A DNA stretch of 17,997 nucleotides from Lachnospiraceae bacterium UBA3643 (GTDB lineage Bacteria > Bacillota > Clostridia > Lachnospirales > Lachnospiraceae), in NCBI GenBank assembly GCA_002373855.1, contig DFKO01000164.1, positions 1 through 17,997 of the forward strand, given 5' to 3'. The notes below the pieces were generated by a model. That model was not told where the DNA came from. It searched no databases and was given only the letters and a program-made list of their open reading frames with translations. The translations under genes and the position numbers were made by a program. Within the stretch, counting starts at the first letter, position 1; every line of letters begins with the position of its first letter. This document shows, in pieces, positions 1 to 7,285 of the stretch.

Positions 1-23
1 GATCAGTACACAAACAAAAAATA

Positions 24-52
24 TTCTATAAATATTCGAAATATGGTATAAT
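24..52 (+). promoter_or_regulatory. Probable promoter of the lysA operon
   Basis: A perfect TATAAT lies at 47-52, preceded by TG at 44-45, giving an extended -10 (TGGTATAAT). The -35 region at 24-29 (TTCTAT) is poor, as is usual for extended -10 promoters. Transcription would start near 59, leaving a leader of only about 34 nt before lysA, too short for a lysine riboswitch or T-box. The assignment rests on motif matching only. Confidence 0.6.
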
Positions 53-92
53 ATGATTTTCCCAAATATTAAAGGAAAGCAGGTGAATATTT

Positions 93-1340
93 ATGGAATC
101 ATTTATTAAAGAATCAAATTTTTTCAAGGGCAATAATCCTGAGGACATTGCGGCAAAATACGGTACCCCCGTGTATGTGTACAATGAGGATATCTTAAGA
201 GATCGTATGCGCAGAGTCAGCAGGATTATTACCAAGTATGAGTTTCACTCAAACTATTCCATAAAAGCCAATACAAATATAAATATATTGAAGATAGCTC
301 TTTCGGAAGGTCTCTATACGGATGCCATGAGTATCGGTGAGATGAGGATGCTGCTGGATGCAGGCTTTCCGGCAGAGAAGATATTTTTTGTGTCCAACAA
401 TGTCTCAAGAGAAGAGATGCAGTTTGCGATAGACAATAATATTCTTGTCAGCATCGACTCCCTCAGCCAGCTTGAGCAGTTTGGCGAGATCAATAGAGGC
501 GGTAAATGTGCAGTCAGGATCAATCCCGGCGTTGGTGCAGGTCATCACGAGAAAGTAGTCACAGCAGGTAAAAAGACAAAGTTTGCCATTGCAGAGGAAG
601 ACATAGACAAGATTTTTGATATCGCATCAAAGTACGACCTCACCATTGCCGGAATCAATCAGCATGTGGGCTCGCTCTTTATGGACCCTGAGCCTTTCCT
701 TCAGGCGGTTAAAAACTTCCTGCGTATAGCAATGAAATTCAAGAACCTCGAGTTCATAGATTTCGGAGGCGGCTACGGTATCCCCTATCACAAGCTTGAT
801 GATGAACAGGAATTCCCCATGGATTCATTTAAGAAGGATTTTGAACTTCTGATAGATGAGTTTGTGAAGGATTACGGCTATGCACCGCTGTTTAAGACAG
901 AGCCCGGCAGATACTGTGTGGCAGAGAGCGGCGTTATCCTTGGAAGGGTACATGCCACAAAGCAGAATTCGGGAGTTAAATATATCGGTACGGACATCGG
1001 TATGAATGTCCTCGTCAGACCTTCGATGTATGACTCATGGCATGATATAGAATTCATGAGAGACAATGAGATAGTTAAGAGAGAGAATCTGACTGAGCAG
1101 ACCGTTACCGGTAATATATGCGAATCAGGTGACATTCTGGCAAAGAACAGGATGCTGCCTGCGGTTAAGGAGGGCGATCTTGCCATAGTACTTGATGCAG
1201 GTGCATACGGATATGCGATGGCCTCTTCATATAATACAAGACCAAGACCCGCCGAGGTTCTCATCACTTCAAACGGTGAGGTTAAGTGTATCAGACGGGC
1301 AGAGACTTATGAAGATATTATGAGATTATTTGATTGTTAA
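93..1340 (+). CDS. lysA: Diaminopimelate decarboxylase
   Basis: This PLP enzyme decarboxylates meso-diaminopimelate to L-lysine, the last step of the DAP pathway, in the cytoplasm. The 415-residue length is normal for LysA. Visible family landmarks are the PLP lysine in SIKAN (K58), HVGS with H191, the phosphate-binding GGGYG at 225-229, EPGRY at 270-274, the CESGD motif at 343-347 that supplies residues to the dimeric active site, and Tyr374 in AYGYA near the C-terminus. The fold is therefore an alanine-racemase-like barrel followed by a beta domain. The ATG is preceded by AGGTG about 8 nt upstream. It is the first gene of a run of closely spaced genes, with argF starting 13 nt after its stop. 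Related decarboxylases (carboxynorspermidine, ornithine/arginine type) share the fold, but the motif set fits LysA best. Confidence 0.93.
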   Translation: MESFIKESNFFKGNNPEDIAAKYGTPVYVYNEDILRDRMRRVSRIITKYEFHSNYSIKANTNINILKIALSEGLYTDAMSIGEMRMLLDAGFPAEKIFFVSNNVSREEMQFAIDNNILVSIDSLSQLEQFGEINRGGKCAVRINPGVGAGHHEKVVTAGKKTKFAIAEEDIDKIFDIASKYDLTIAGINQHVGSLFMDPEPFLQAVKNFLRIAMKFKNLEFIDFGGGYGIPYHKLDDEQEFPMDSFKKDFELLIDEFVKDYGYAPLFKTEPGRYCVAESGVILGRVHATKQNSGVKYIGTDIGMNVLVRPSMYDSWHDIEFMRDNEIVKRENLTEQTVTGNICESGDILAKNRMLPAVKEGDLAIVLDAGAYGYAMASSYNTRPRPAEVLITSNGEVKCIRRAETYEDIMRLFDC

Positions 1341-1353
1341 CGGAGGTTTTGAA

Positions 1354-2355
1354 ATGGATTTAAAGGGACGTGATTTTCTGACTCTCAAAGATTTTTCCGC
1401 AGATGAGATTCAGTACATGGTAGATGTAGCAGCATACTTTAAGAAAAAGAAAAAGGCAGGAGAGCCCCACGATATATGCCGCGGCAAAAACGTGGCTCTC
1501 ATATTTGAAAAGACGAGTACCCGTACCCGTTGCTCTTTTGAAGTAGCAGCCAGGGACCTGGGAATGGGCGCCACATATCTTGACCCCAAGAGTTCCCAGA
1601 TCGGTAAAAAAGAGAGTACGGCAGATACAGCAAGGGTACTCTGCTCAATGTTTGACGGTATAGAGTACAGAGGTTTTGCCCAATCCAATGTGGAGGAGCT
1701 TGCTAAATATTCAAAGGTTCCCGTATGGAACGGCCTCACAAACGAGTATCACCCTACACAGATGCTGGCAGATCTCCTCACCATCGAGGAAGTATTTGGC
1801 TCATGCAAGGGCCTTAAGCTCGCATATATGGGCGATGCAAGATACAATATGGCTAATTCCCTCATGATACTCTGCAGCAAGATGGGTATGCATTTTGCGG
1901 CAGGTGCTCCTAAGGAGTACTTCCCCGATCCCGAGCTTGTAAAGACATGTGAGGGATACTGCAAAGAATCGGGCGGCAGTATATTGCTGACTGAGGATGC
2001 TTTTGAGGCAGCAAAGGATGCAGACATCATCTACACCGACGTATGGGTATCCATGGGTGAGCCCGACGAAGTATGGGAAAAACGTATTAAAGATCTGTCA
2101 CCGTACAAAGTCCGCAAGGAGCTGTTTGAGGTGGCCAAGAAGAGCGCCATATTCCTCCACTGTCTCCCTGCATTCCACGATCTCAAGACAGAGATAGGAA
2201 AAGAGATGGGAGAGAAGTACAACTTCACTGAGCTTGAGGTAACAGATGAAGTATTTGAAGCTCCCTACTCCCATGTATTTCAGGAAGCCGAAAACCGTAT
2301 GCATACGATAAAGGCTGTCATGGCAGTTACATTAAGTGAAGTAAAGATGGATTAA
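1354..2355 (+). CDS. argF: Ornithine carbamoyltransferase
   Basis: The enzyme transfers the carbamoyl group of carbamoyl phosphate to ornithine, making citrulline for arginine synthesis; a catabolic (arcB) role in the deiminase pathway is possible in principle. The 333-residue length is typical. The carbamoyl-phosphate loop STRTR is at 55-59, HPTQ at 133-136, the ornithine-binding DVWVSMGE at 229-236 and the catalytic-loop HCLP at 269-272. SMGE together with HCLP marks ornithine rather than aspartate carbamoyltransferase. I chose the ATG at 1354 because CGGAGG ends 7 nt before it; the frame is open to a TTG at 1330 inside lysA, but that start has no binding site. The gene follows lysA by 13 nt and is presumably co-transcribed. 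No arcA or arcC is nearby, which favours the biosynthetic role. Confidence 0.95.
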   Translation: MDLKGRDFLTLKDFSADEIQYMVDVAAYFKKKKKAGEPHDICRGKNVALIFEKTSTRTRCSFEVAARDLGMGATYLDPKSSQIGKKESTADTARVLCSMFDGIEYRGFAQSNVEELAKYSKVPVWNGLTNEYHPTQMLADLLTIEEVFGSCKGLKLAYMGDARYNMANSLMILCSKMGMHFAAGAPKEYFPDPELVKTCEGYCKESGGSILLTEDAFEAAKDADIIYTDVWVSMGEPDEVWEKRIKDLSPYKVRKELFEVAKKSAIFLHCLPAFHDLKTEIGKEMGEKYNFTELEVTDEVFEAPYSHVFQEAENRMHTIKAVMAVTLSEVKMD

Positions 2356-2374
2356 TTATCAGGAAGCAGTCTAT

Positions 2375-3358
2375 TTGAAAGCAGATGTATTGCGGCTGAT
2401 CCGCAGCACAAAAGAATATATGTCCCTCATGGCATTAACGGAAGCATGTAAAATGTCGGAGGATGAGATTTACAATGCAGTGACCCAGCTGATGAACATG
2501 GGTTATGACATTGAGTATGAAGAGGATAAAGGTTTTCATTTAAACAGTTATCCCGAGAATATCACGGCAGTCGAGCTTATGAGCCGGGTAAAGACCGAGT
2601 GGGCCGGTAAAAACGTGATGTATAAAAAATCGACGGGCTCGACAAATGATGATGCCAAAAACCTTTCCGGCAATAAAAACGCCCACGGCATACTGGTAGT
2701 CACAGACCATCAGACATCCGGTAAAGGCAGACGGGGCAGGGCATGGGAGGACAACGGTCAGGGCAATATCGCTATGAGCCTGCTCTTAAAGCCAAAGTGC
2801 AATCCCGACCAGGCATCCCGCATCACTCTCATCATGGCGCTTGCTGTGGCGGATGTACTCTCCCAGTTAACAGAGGGAGAGGTAAAGATAAAGTGGCCCA
2901 ACGATGTCCTGGTAAATAAAAAGAAAGTCTGCGGTATACTGACCGAGATGGGTCTTGATGACAAAGGCAATATAGACCATGTGGTTGTAGGTGTCGGCAT
3001 CAATGTCAATCAGAAGTATTTCCCGGAGGAGCTTAATCATGCCAGCTCATTATATATAGAAAATGATGAAGTGACGAGTGCCAGGTCTGACATCATCCTC
3101 GGTGTGATGGACTACTTTGAATATTATTACGGCATGTTTGAGGAGTTTGGCGATCTGTCTCATATCGTGAGCATGTACGAGAGCTATCTCATCAACAAGG
3201 ATGAAAAGGTTAAAGTCCTTGATCCAAAAGGTGAGTACACCGGCACGGCTACAGGTATAAACGATTTTGGCGAGCTCATTGTCCAGAAAGATGATGGCGG
3301 ATTTGCGAGAGTCGATTCAGGAGAAGTTTCCGTAAGAGGAGTTTATGGATATGTCTGA
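2375..3358 (+). CDS. birA: Bifunctional biotin--[acetyl-CoA-carboxylase] ligase / biotin operon repressor
   Basis: BirA makes biotinyl-5'-AMP and transfers biotin to carboxylase carrier lysines; with an N-terminal DNA-binding domain it can also repress biotin genes. Residues 1-65 look like the small winged-helix domain, residues about 80-275 are the catalytic domain with the nucleotide loop GKGRRGR at 116-122, KWPNDV at 173-178, the active-site lysines before CGIL at 183-189 and GVGIN at 206-210, and the last 50 residues are the small SH3-like C-terminal domain. The length of 327 matches two-function BirA proteins. The start is a TTG with AGGAAG 8 nt upstream; no in-frame ATG would keep the DNA-binding domain. 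It lies 19 nt after argF. No biotin synthesis genes are visible here, so its operator targets are elsewhere. Confidence 0.92.
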   Translation: MKADVLRLIRSTKEYMSLMALTEACKMSEDEIYNAVTQLMNMGYDIEYEEDKGFHLNSYPENITAVELMSRVKTEWAGKNVMYKKSTGSTNDDAKNLSGNKNAHGILVVTDHQTSGKGRRGRAWEDNGQGNIAMSLLLKPKCNPDQASRITLIMALAVADVLSQLTEGEVKIKWPNDVLVNKKKVCGILTEMGLDDKGNIDHVVVGVGINVNQKYFPEELNHASSLYIENDEVTSARSDIILGVMDYFEYYYGMFEEFGDLSHIVSMYESYLINKDEKVKVLDPKGEYTGTATGINDFGELIVQKDDGGFARVDSGEVSVRGVYGYV

Positions 3359-3698
3359 TATCAATTTAAACGAGAGAGTAGTCGTATGCGGTGCCAACGC
3401 ATATGAAAAAAAATATTATTTTAATGAAGAGATGTTTGGCAAGATGCCCCAGTCGATAAAGGATGACCTCCATATCATATGTGTCCTCTTTACCGAGGAG
3501 GTAGGTGGTATCATCACCATAGTTGTAGAGCCTGACGGAGGTGTATCCCTCGATACCCAGTGCGCCGAGGACGATTACTACTATGATGAGATCAGCAGCG
3601 GACTCCTCATAAACAAGATCAGGATGAACAGGAAAGAACTTCTCGAGTCCATCAGTCTCTTTTACAGAGTATTTTATCTTCATGAAAAGTTTGAATAA
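3351..3698 (+). CDS. Small conserved-looking protein of unknown function (DUF6145-like)
   Basis: A 115-residue acidic soluble protein with no signal peptide or membrane segment. From memory it resembles the DUF6145 family of Lachnospiraceae, but that label was not checked and no activity is known to me. Two ATGs are possible, at 3345 and 3351. I prefer 3351 because AGAGGAG at 3335-3341 is 9 nt away, against only 3 nt for 3345. Either start lies inside the end of birA, so the two genes overlap and are probably translationally coupled. coaX begins 14 nt after the stop. The position between birA and coaX points to a role in, or simple co-expression with, cofactor metabolism; that is inference. 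A cluster of acidic and tyrosine residues (EDDYYYDE) near residue 75 is its most distinctive stretch. Confidence 0.8.
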   Translation: MSDINLNERVVVCGANAYEKKYYFNEEMFGKMPQSIKDDLHIICVLFTEEVGGIITIVVEPDGGVSLDTQCAEDDYYYDEISSGLLINKIRMNRKELLESISLFYRVFYLHEKFE

Positions 3699-3712
3699 AT
3701 CGGAGTAAAAAT

Positions 3713-4483
3713 ATGTTACTTGCAATCGACGTAGGAAATACAAATATTACATTCGGAGGATACGAAGGGGACAGGATGACATGTACCTTTCGTATGACCA
3801 CAAAGCAGCAGCGTACCAGCGATGAGTACGGTATATCGATCAGTGAGATGCTAAAACTCTCCGGATATACGAGAGAATCGGTGAGTGGTGTCATCATCGC
3901 ATCTGTTGTGCCGGGACTTATGCATTCTCTTACAAGCTCTATTGAGAAATATTTTAATACAAAGCCCATGATAGTAGGCCCGGGATTAAAGACCGGTATA
4001 AAGATAGTGACGGAAAATCCCAAGGAGCTCGGTGCAGACCGAGTGGTAGATGCAGTCAGTGCGTATGAGAAATACGGCGGTCCCGTACTGGTGCTCGACT
4101 TTGGTACAGCGACTACATACGACCTGGTGAATGAAAAAGGCGAGTTCTGTGCAGGCATCACGGCTCCCGGTATCAGGATCAGTGCAAATGCCCTGACGGA
4201 AGGAACGGCAAAGCTTCCCGAGATAGAGATTAAAAAGCCTGAGAGCATCCTGGCCCAGAATACAGTCCAGAGTATGCAGGCAGGTCTCGTATACGGCCAG
4301 ATAGGCCAGACTAAGTATATAATCAACAGAGTCAAAAAAGAAAAAGGCTATGACTCTCTCCATGTGGTAGCCACCGGCGGTCTCGGTTCCATGATCGCAA
4401 AAGAGGTGGAGGAGATCTCGGTATATGACCGCAATCTCACCCTCGATGGACTCAGGATAATCTACGAAAAAAATACCAGATAA
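3713..4483 (+). CDS. coaX: Type III pantothenate kinase
   Basis: CoaX phosphorylates pantothenate, the first committed step of coenzyme A synthesis. Type III enzymes belong to the ASKHA superfamily, are not feedback-inhibited by CoA, and need a monovalent cation. The 256-residue sequence opens with the phosphate-1 motif DVGNTN at 6-11, has SVVP at 64-67, the pantothenate/ATP-site GADR at 107-110 and the phosphate-2 motif DFGTATT at 129-135. CGGAG lies 7 nt before the ATG. It follows the small unknown gene by 14 nt and ends the tightly packed lysA-to-coaX run; dusB follows after 86 bases that contain a stem-loop. birA and coaX side by side are common in Firmicutes (in some species fused or in one operon), so the context supports the call. 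Confidence 0.94.
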   Translation: MLLAIDVGNTNITFGGYEGDRMTCTFRMTTKQQRTSDEYGISISEMLKLSGYTRESVSGVIIASVVPGLMHSLTSSIEKYFNTKPMIVGPGLKTGIKIVTENPKELGADRVVDAVSAYEKYGGPVLVLDFGTATTYDLVNEKGEFCAGITAPGIRISANALTEGTAKLPEIEIKKPESILAQNTVQSMQAGLVYGQIGQTKYIINRVKKEKGYDSLHVVATGGLGSMIAKEVEEISVYDRNLTLDGLRIIYEKNTR

Positions 4484-4519
4484 GCATAAAACATCAAAAT
4501 AATTTTTAAGAATACAAGA

Positions 4520-4558
4520 TCCGGAGTAATGAACTGCTAATTTATCATATACTCCGGA
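4520..4558 (+). terminator. Stem-loop between coaX and dusB, possible weak terminator or attenuator
   Basis: TCCGGAGTA at 4520-4528 pairs perfectly with TACTCCGGA at 4550-4558, giving a 9-bp stem with a 21-nt loop. The downstream tail is only ATTTTAA, a weak U tract, so read-through is likely. The 3' arm ends 11 nt before the dusB ATG and contains the only GGA that could act as its ribosome binding site, so the hairpin could also hide dusB initiation. The structure is seen directly; the function is inferred. Confidence 0.5.
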
Positions 4559-4569
4559 ATTTTAATGAT

Positions 4570-5565
4570 ATGAGCAAACTGAAAAAACTCACAATCGGAA
4601 ATGTGACATTATCAAACAATGTGATTCTGGCACCGATGGCAGGTGTCACCGATATGCCGTACCGCATTATCTGCAGGGAGATGGGCGCAGGTCTTATCTG
4701 TATGGAGATGATCAGTGCCAAGGCAATTTATTATAACAATAAAAATACAGAGGAGCTCCTCACAATTGATGAGAAGGAGCGGCCCGTATCACTCCAGCTC
4801 TTTGGAAACGATCCCGTAATCATATCGGAGATGGCAAAGCGTATAGCAGATACGGAGGCGAGACCTTTTGATATCCTGGATATTAACATGGGATGTCCCG
4901 TGCCGAAGGTAGTCGGAAACGGTGAGGGCTCAGCACTTATGAAGGATCCGAAATTAGCAGCTGAGATAATCAAAAAGACAAGTCGTGCCATAAATAAACC
5001 TGTCACAGCAAAGATAAGGCTCGGATTTAATGATGATAATATTAACTGCGTGGAGATGGCGAAGATTCTTGAAGATGCCGGGGCAGCAGCCATAGCCCTC
5101 CATGCCAGGACGAGAGAGCAGTACTACAACGGAGATGCCAGATGGGAGTATATAGCAAAAGTTAAGGATGCCGTATCCATCCCGGTCATCGGAAACGGTG
5201 ATGTAAAGGATCCGCTGTCGGCAAAAAAGATGCTTGATGAGACAGGCTGCGACGGAGTCATGATAGGCAGGGCGGCCCAGGGCAATCCGTGGATATTCAG
5301 GGAGATCACATCTTATCTGGAAAACGGAGTCGTCCCTGACAGACCCTCGGATGAGGAGATCTGTGATATGATAATGCGTCATGCCAAAATGATGGTAAAT
5401 CATAAGGGAGAATACCGGGGAATGCGGGAGATGCGCAGCCATATCGCCTGGTACATAGGCAGTCGTAAAAATGCCGCCCACTATAGGAGGAGGGCTTGTG
5501 AGCTCGAAAGTATGTCGGAGCTTGAGACATTTTTAAGTGCGTTCTTAAGTGAATTAAAGCAATAA
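4570..5565 (+). CDS. dusB: tRNA dihydrouridine synthase, DusB family
   Basis: This FMN enzyme uses NADPH to reduce uridines in the tRNA D-loop to dihydrouridine. The 331-residue protein shows the FMN-binding APMAGVTD at 21-28, the catalytic cysteine in MGCP (C109), KIRLG at 148-152, HARTREQ at 178-184, GNGDV at 208-212 and GRAAQGNPW at 233-241, followed by the helical tRNA-binding C-terminal domain. All expected active-site residues are present. The ATG has no good Shine-Dalgarno; only CCGGA lies about 11 nt upstream, inside the arm of a stem-loop. In many Clostridia dusB is followed by greA and lysS. Here it is followed by a 636-base stretch with gene debris, so that arrangement is not conserved. 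Confidence 0.94.
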   Translation: MSKLKKLTIGNVTLSNNVILAPMAGVTDMPYRIICREMGAGLICMEMISAKAIYYNNKNTEELLTIDEKERPVSLQLFGNDPVIISEMAKRIADTEARPFDILDINMGCPVPKVVGNGEGSALMKDPKLAAEIIKKTSRAINKPVTAKIRLGFNDDNINCVEMAKILEDAGAAAIALHARTREQYYNGDARWEYIAKVKDAVSIPVIGNGDVKDPLSAKKMLDETGCDGVMIGRAAQGNPWIFREITSYLENGVVPDRPSDEEICDMIMRHAKMMVNHKGEYRGMREMRSHIAWYIGSRKNAAHYRRRACELESMSELETFLSAFLSELKQ

Positions 5566-5621
5566 AAAATCCGGAAGGATAACATTTTGGGAAAAGATGC
5601 CGATTCGCCCTGAACCTGCTA

Positions 5622-5768
5622 TCAGAATATGACAGGTAAAACCAGCTGGTTGATAATCGTAGCGCCGCCGAGGACGATAGCAATGGTGGTAGCTGCGATT
5701 GCCATTATATTAAAGAAGAATTCTCCGTTTGTGTTTGTTTTTATTGTCATATTATTCTTGTTATTCAT
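5622..5768 (-). CDS. Predicted 48-residue single-pass membrane peptide
   Basis: I do not recognise this ORF. It is supported by a strong binding site on the minus strand (GGAGG, 8 nt, then ATG at 5768) and by its composition: a polar, Asn/Lys/Thr-rich N-terminus of about 16 residues, then a continuous hydrophobic stretch from about residue 18 to the C-terminus with IMAIAATTIAIVLGG in the middle. It would make a one-helix membrane protein with the polar end probably inside. The ATG at 5768 is preferred over an upstream in-frame ATG at 5813 because of the binding site. It is the only convincing minus-strand gene here and lies tail-to-tail with dusB. I see no clear promoter on the minus strand. 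It could be a small regulatory membrane protein, a toxin-like peptide or chance; the sequence cannot decide. Confidence 0.5.
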   Translation of the reverse strand: MNNKNNMTIKTNTNGEFFFNIMAIAATTIAIVLGGATIINQLVLPVIF

Positions 5769-5847
5769 ATATATTTCCTCCGTTCGGAATGTTTTCTTAT
5801 TTGTTGATACCAATATAAACCATCAAGCGTCTCAGAAGTGTTGCACT

Positions 5848-5876
5848 TTTATATTCATTTGCCGAAATGCTATAAT
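5848..5876 (+). promoter_or_regulatory. Promoter in front of the broken kinase frame
   Basis: TATAAT at 5871-5876 is preceded by TG at 5868-5869 (extended -10); the -35 region 17 bp upstream (TTTATA) is weak. A dyad AAGTG-TTG-CACTT at 5836-5848 sits immediately upstream, and CATTT-GCCG-AAATG at 5856-5869 lies in the spacer, so a repressor or activator site is possible. Downstream, AAAAGGAGA at 5914-5922 is a good ribosome binding site for an ATG at 5930. A complete initiation region therefore feeds a frame that stops after 23 codons. Confidence 0.5.
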
Positions 5877-5929
5877 AATATGTGGAAAAAGGCAAAATAA
5901 AGGTCAGATTCAGAAAAGGAGACCGTTAT

Positions 5930-6001
5930 ATGAACCAGTCGTATGGACGCCTTTGCAAAGCTTATGGACGATCACTGGGAGATGAGCAAGCGAATAGATA
6001 A
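5930..6001 (+). pseudogene. Start region of a disrupted gene (23-codon open frame)
   Basis: The ATG at 5930 has a good binding site and an upstream promoter, but its frame closes at a TAA after 23 codons. From the sixth codon on it runs out of frame over the kinase-like remnant that begins at 5943. The simplest reading is that this is the original start of the kinase gene, joined to its 3' end by an internal deletion and left out of frame. The first residues (MNQSY) may match the N-terminus of fucokinase-like proteins, which I recall having a QSY motif near the start; this is weak evidence. A short leader peptide is the alternative. Confidence 0.4.
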
Positions 6002-6149
6002 GGGCTCGGCAAACACGCTGATAGATCAGATATTTGATTCTGTCGACGATCTTATAGACGGCAGGATGATATGCGGAGCCGGATACGGATATAAATGTCT
6101 GGGATTGTACTTTGGTTTGATATTTATTGTGAACGGCTTTTGTAAATGA
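5943..6149 (+). pseudogene. C-terminal remnant of a GHMP-family sugar kinase (fucokinase-like)
   Basis: Residues 1-47 of this frame read like the end of a GHMP kinase: FAKLMDDHWEMSK at 4-16, then an IDQIF helix, then DGRMICGAG at 39-47. These match in order the family's C-terminal helix pair (gLl..hW..kk), the iD.i helix and the start of the glycine-rich motif 3 (GAGGGGF). The spacing and the DLIDGR segment most resemble fucokinase or D-glycero-heptose-type kinases. After GAG the glycine run is lost (YGYKCLG) and the remaining residues to the stop at 6149 do not look like the family. The first 80 percent or more of a normal kinase is missing. No binding site precedes the ATG at 5943, and an in-frame stop lies at 5931. 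I read it as decayed; the exact sugar substrate is uncertain. Confidence 0.5.
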
Positions 6150-6155
6150 TACAAT
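6127..6155 (+). promoter_or_regulatory. Promoter of the phosphofructokinase-dnaX-recR operon
   Basis: TTGTGA at 6127-6132 and TACAAT at 6150-6155 are separated by exactly 17 bp, with TG at 6147-6148 making an extended -10. The start would be near 6162, about 40 nt before the phosphofructokinase ATG. The promoter overlaps the last codons of the kinase remnant, which supports the view that this tail is no longer coding. Confidence 0.65.
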
Positions 6156-6201
6156 TAATGGGACGTTTTTAAACAGATCAGTCAGACAGGAGGTTACAGA
6201 T

Positions 6202-7275
6202 ATGAAGAGAATAGGTATGCTTACAAGTGGCGGCGACTGTCAGGCGCTCAATGCCGCAATGAGAGGTGTGGTAAAGACATTATATAACAGCGGCGAGGAA
6301 GTGGAGATTTTCGGTTTCCTTGCGGGATACAAGGGGCTTATTTATAGCAACTTTCAGATGCTGACAGGCAAGGATTTCTCAGGTATCCTGACCAAGGGCG
6401 GTACGATCCTCGGATCATCAAGGACACCGTTTAAGACCATCACCGAGCCTGATGAAAACGGTGTGGACAAGATAGAGGCCATGAAGCACACATATCACAA
6501 GCTGGGCCTTGACTGTCTCGTGATCCTCGGCGGCAACGGTACTCACAAGACTGCAAACCTGCTGCGCACAGAGGGACTCAATATAGTCACACTGCCAAAG
6601 ACGATAGATAACGATCTCTGGGGTACTGATATGACATTCGGTTTCCAGAGCGCCGTTGATATAGCCACAAATGTGATCGACTGTATCCATACCACGGCCG
6701 ATTCCCACAGGCGTGTGTTTATAGTAGAAGTAATGGGACATAAGGCGGGATGGCTCACATTAAATGCCGGCATGGCATCGGGAGCGGATATCATCCTCAT
6801 CCCTGAGATTCCCTATGATATCAAGAAAGTGATTAAGGCGATAAAAAAGCGTCAGGAGAGAGGCAGCGGATTTACTATCCTTGCAGTTGCCGAGGGCGCG
6901 ATTTCCAAAGAAGATGCCGAGCTTTCCAAGAAAGAATACAAGAAAAAGCTTGAGAAGAGAACACACCCCAGTGTTTCTTACGAAATTGCAGAAGCTATCC
7001 AGGCAGAGATAGGCATGGAAGTAAGAGTAACAGTTCCGGGTCATATGCAGCGAGGTGGATCACCCTGCCCTTATGACAGAGTATTTGCTTCAAGACTCGG
7101 ATCCGAGGCCGGCAAGCTGGTGCTTAAGGGCGAGTACGGATTTATGGTCGGATATAAAAACCGTGAGATTGTAAAGGTACCCCTTGAGGATGTAGCCGGC
7201 AAGCTAAAGACTGTTGACCCTGATGCAACTATAGTAAAGGAAGCCAAAATGCTCGGAATCTGCTTCGGAGACTGA
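6202..7275 (+). CDS. pfkA: 6-phosphofructokinase, group III, predicted ATP-dependent
   Basis: The enzyme phosphorylates fructose 6-phosphate to fructose 1,6-bisphosphate, the committed step of glycolysis. The 357-residue protein has the N-terminal TSGGD loop at 8-12, GGNGT at 110-114, PKTIDND at 132-138 with the catalytic Asp, MGHKAGWL at 178-185 and GHMQRGGSP at 280-288. The position equivalent to E. coli Gly104 is Gly113, which permits ATP, while the position equivalent to Gly124 is Lys133, usual in PPi-dependent enzymes. This Gly/Lys pair is known from group III ATP-dependent enzymes such as those of Streptomyces, so ATP use is the better prediction, with mixed use possible. AGGAGG lies 8 nt before the ATG. 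It is the first gene of its operon; dnaX starts 10 nt after its stop. Confidence 0.92.
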   Translation: MKRIGMLTSGGDCQALNAAMRGVVKTLYNSGEEVEIFGFLAGYKGLIYSNFQMLTGKDFSGILTKGGTILGSSRTPFKTITEPDENGVDKIEAMKHTYHKLGLDCLVILGGNGTHKTANLLRTEGLNIVTLPKTIDNDLWGTDMTFGFQSAVDIATNVIDCIHTTADSHRRVFIVEVMGHKAGWLTLNAGMASGADIILIPEIPYDIKKVIKAIKKRQERGSGFTILAVAEGAISKEDAELSKKEYKKKLEKRTHPSVSYEIAEAIQAEIGMEVRVTVPGHMQRGGSPCPYDRVFASRLGSEAGKLVLKGEYGFMVGYKNREIVKVPLEDVAGKLKTVDPDATIVKEAKMLGICFGD

Positions 7276-7285
7276 TAATTAATTC

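Noticed and set aside
1..92. Lysine riboswitch or T-box upstream of lysA
   Set aside because: The predicted transcription start leaves only about 34 nt of leader, too short for either, and no conserved T-box or L-box sequence is seen.
3652..4335. Minus-strand open frame (227 codons) opposite coaX
   Set aside because: It is antisense to coaX, whose motifs are all present, and lacks initiation signals and family features.
5575..5590. ATCC-GGAA-GGAT next to an A/T run as a bidirectional terminator between dusB and the minus-strand ORF
   Set aside because: The stem is only four base pairs. It may help ending on the minus strand, where six T follow, but it is too weak to annotate.
5629..5985. 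Plus-strand 118-codon frame opposite the small membrane peptide
   Set aside because: It has no ribosome binding site and its hydrophobic start is the antisense of the minus-strand ORF. It also runs through the promoter at 5848-5876.
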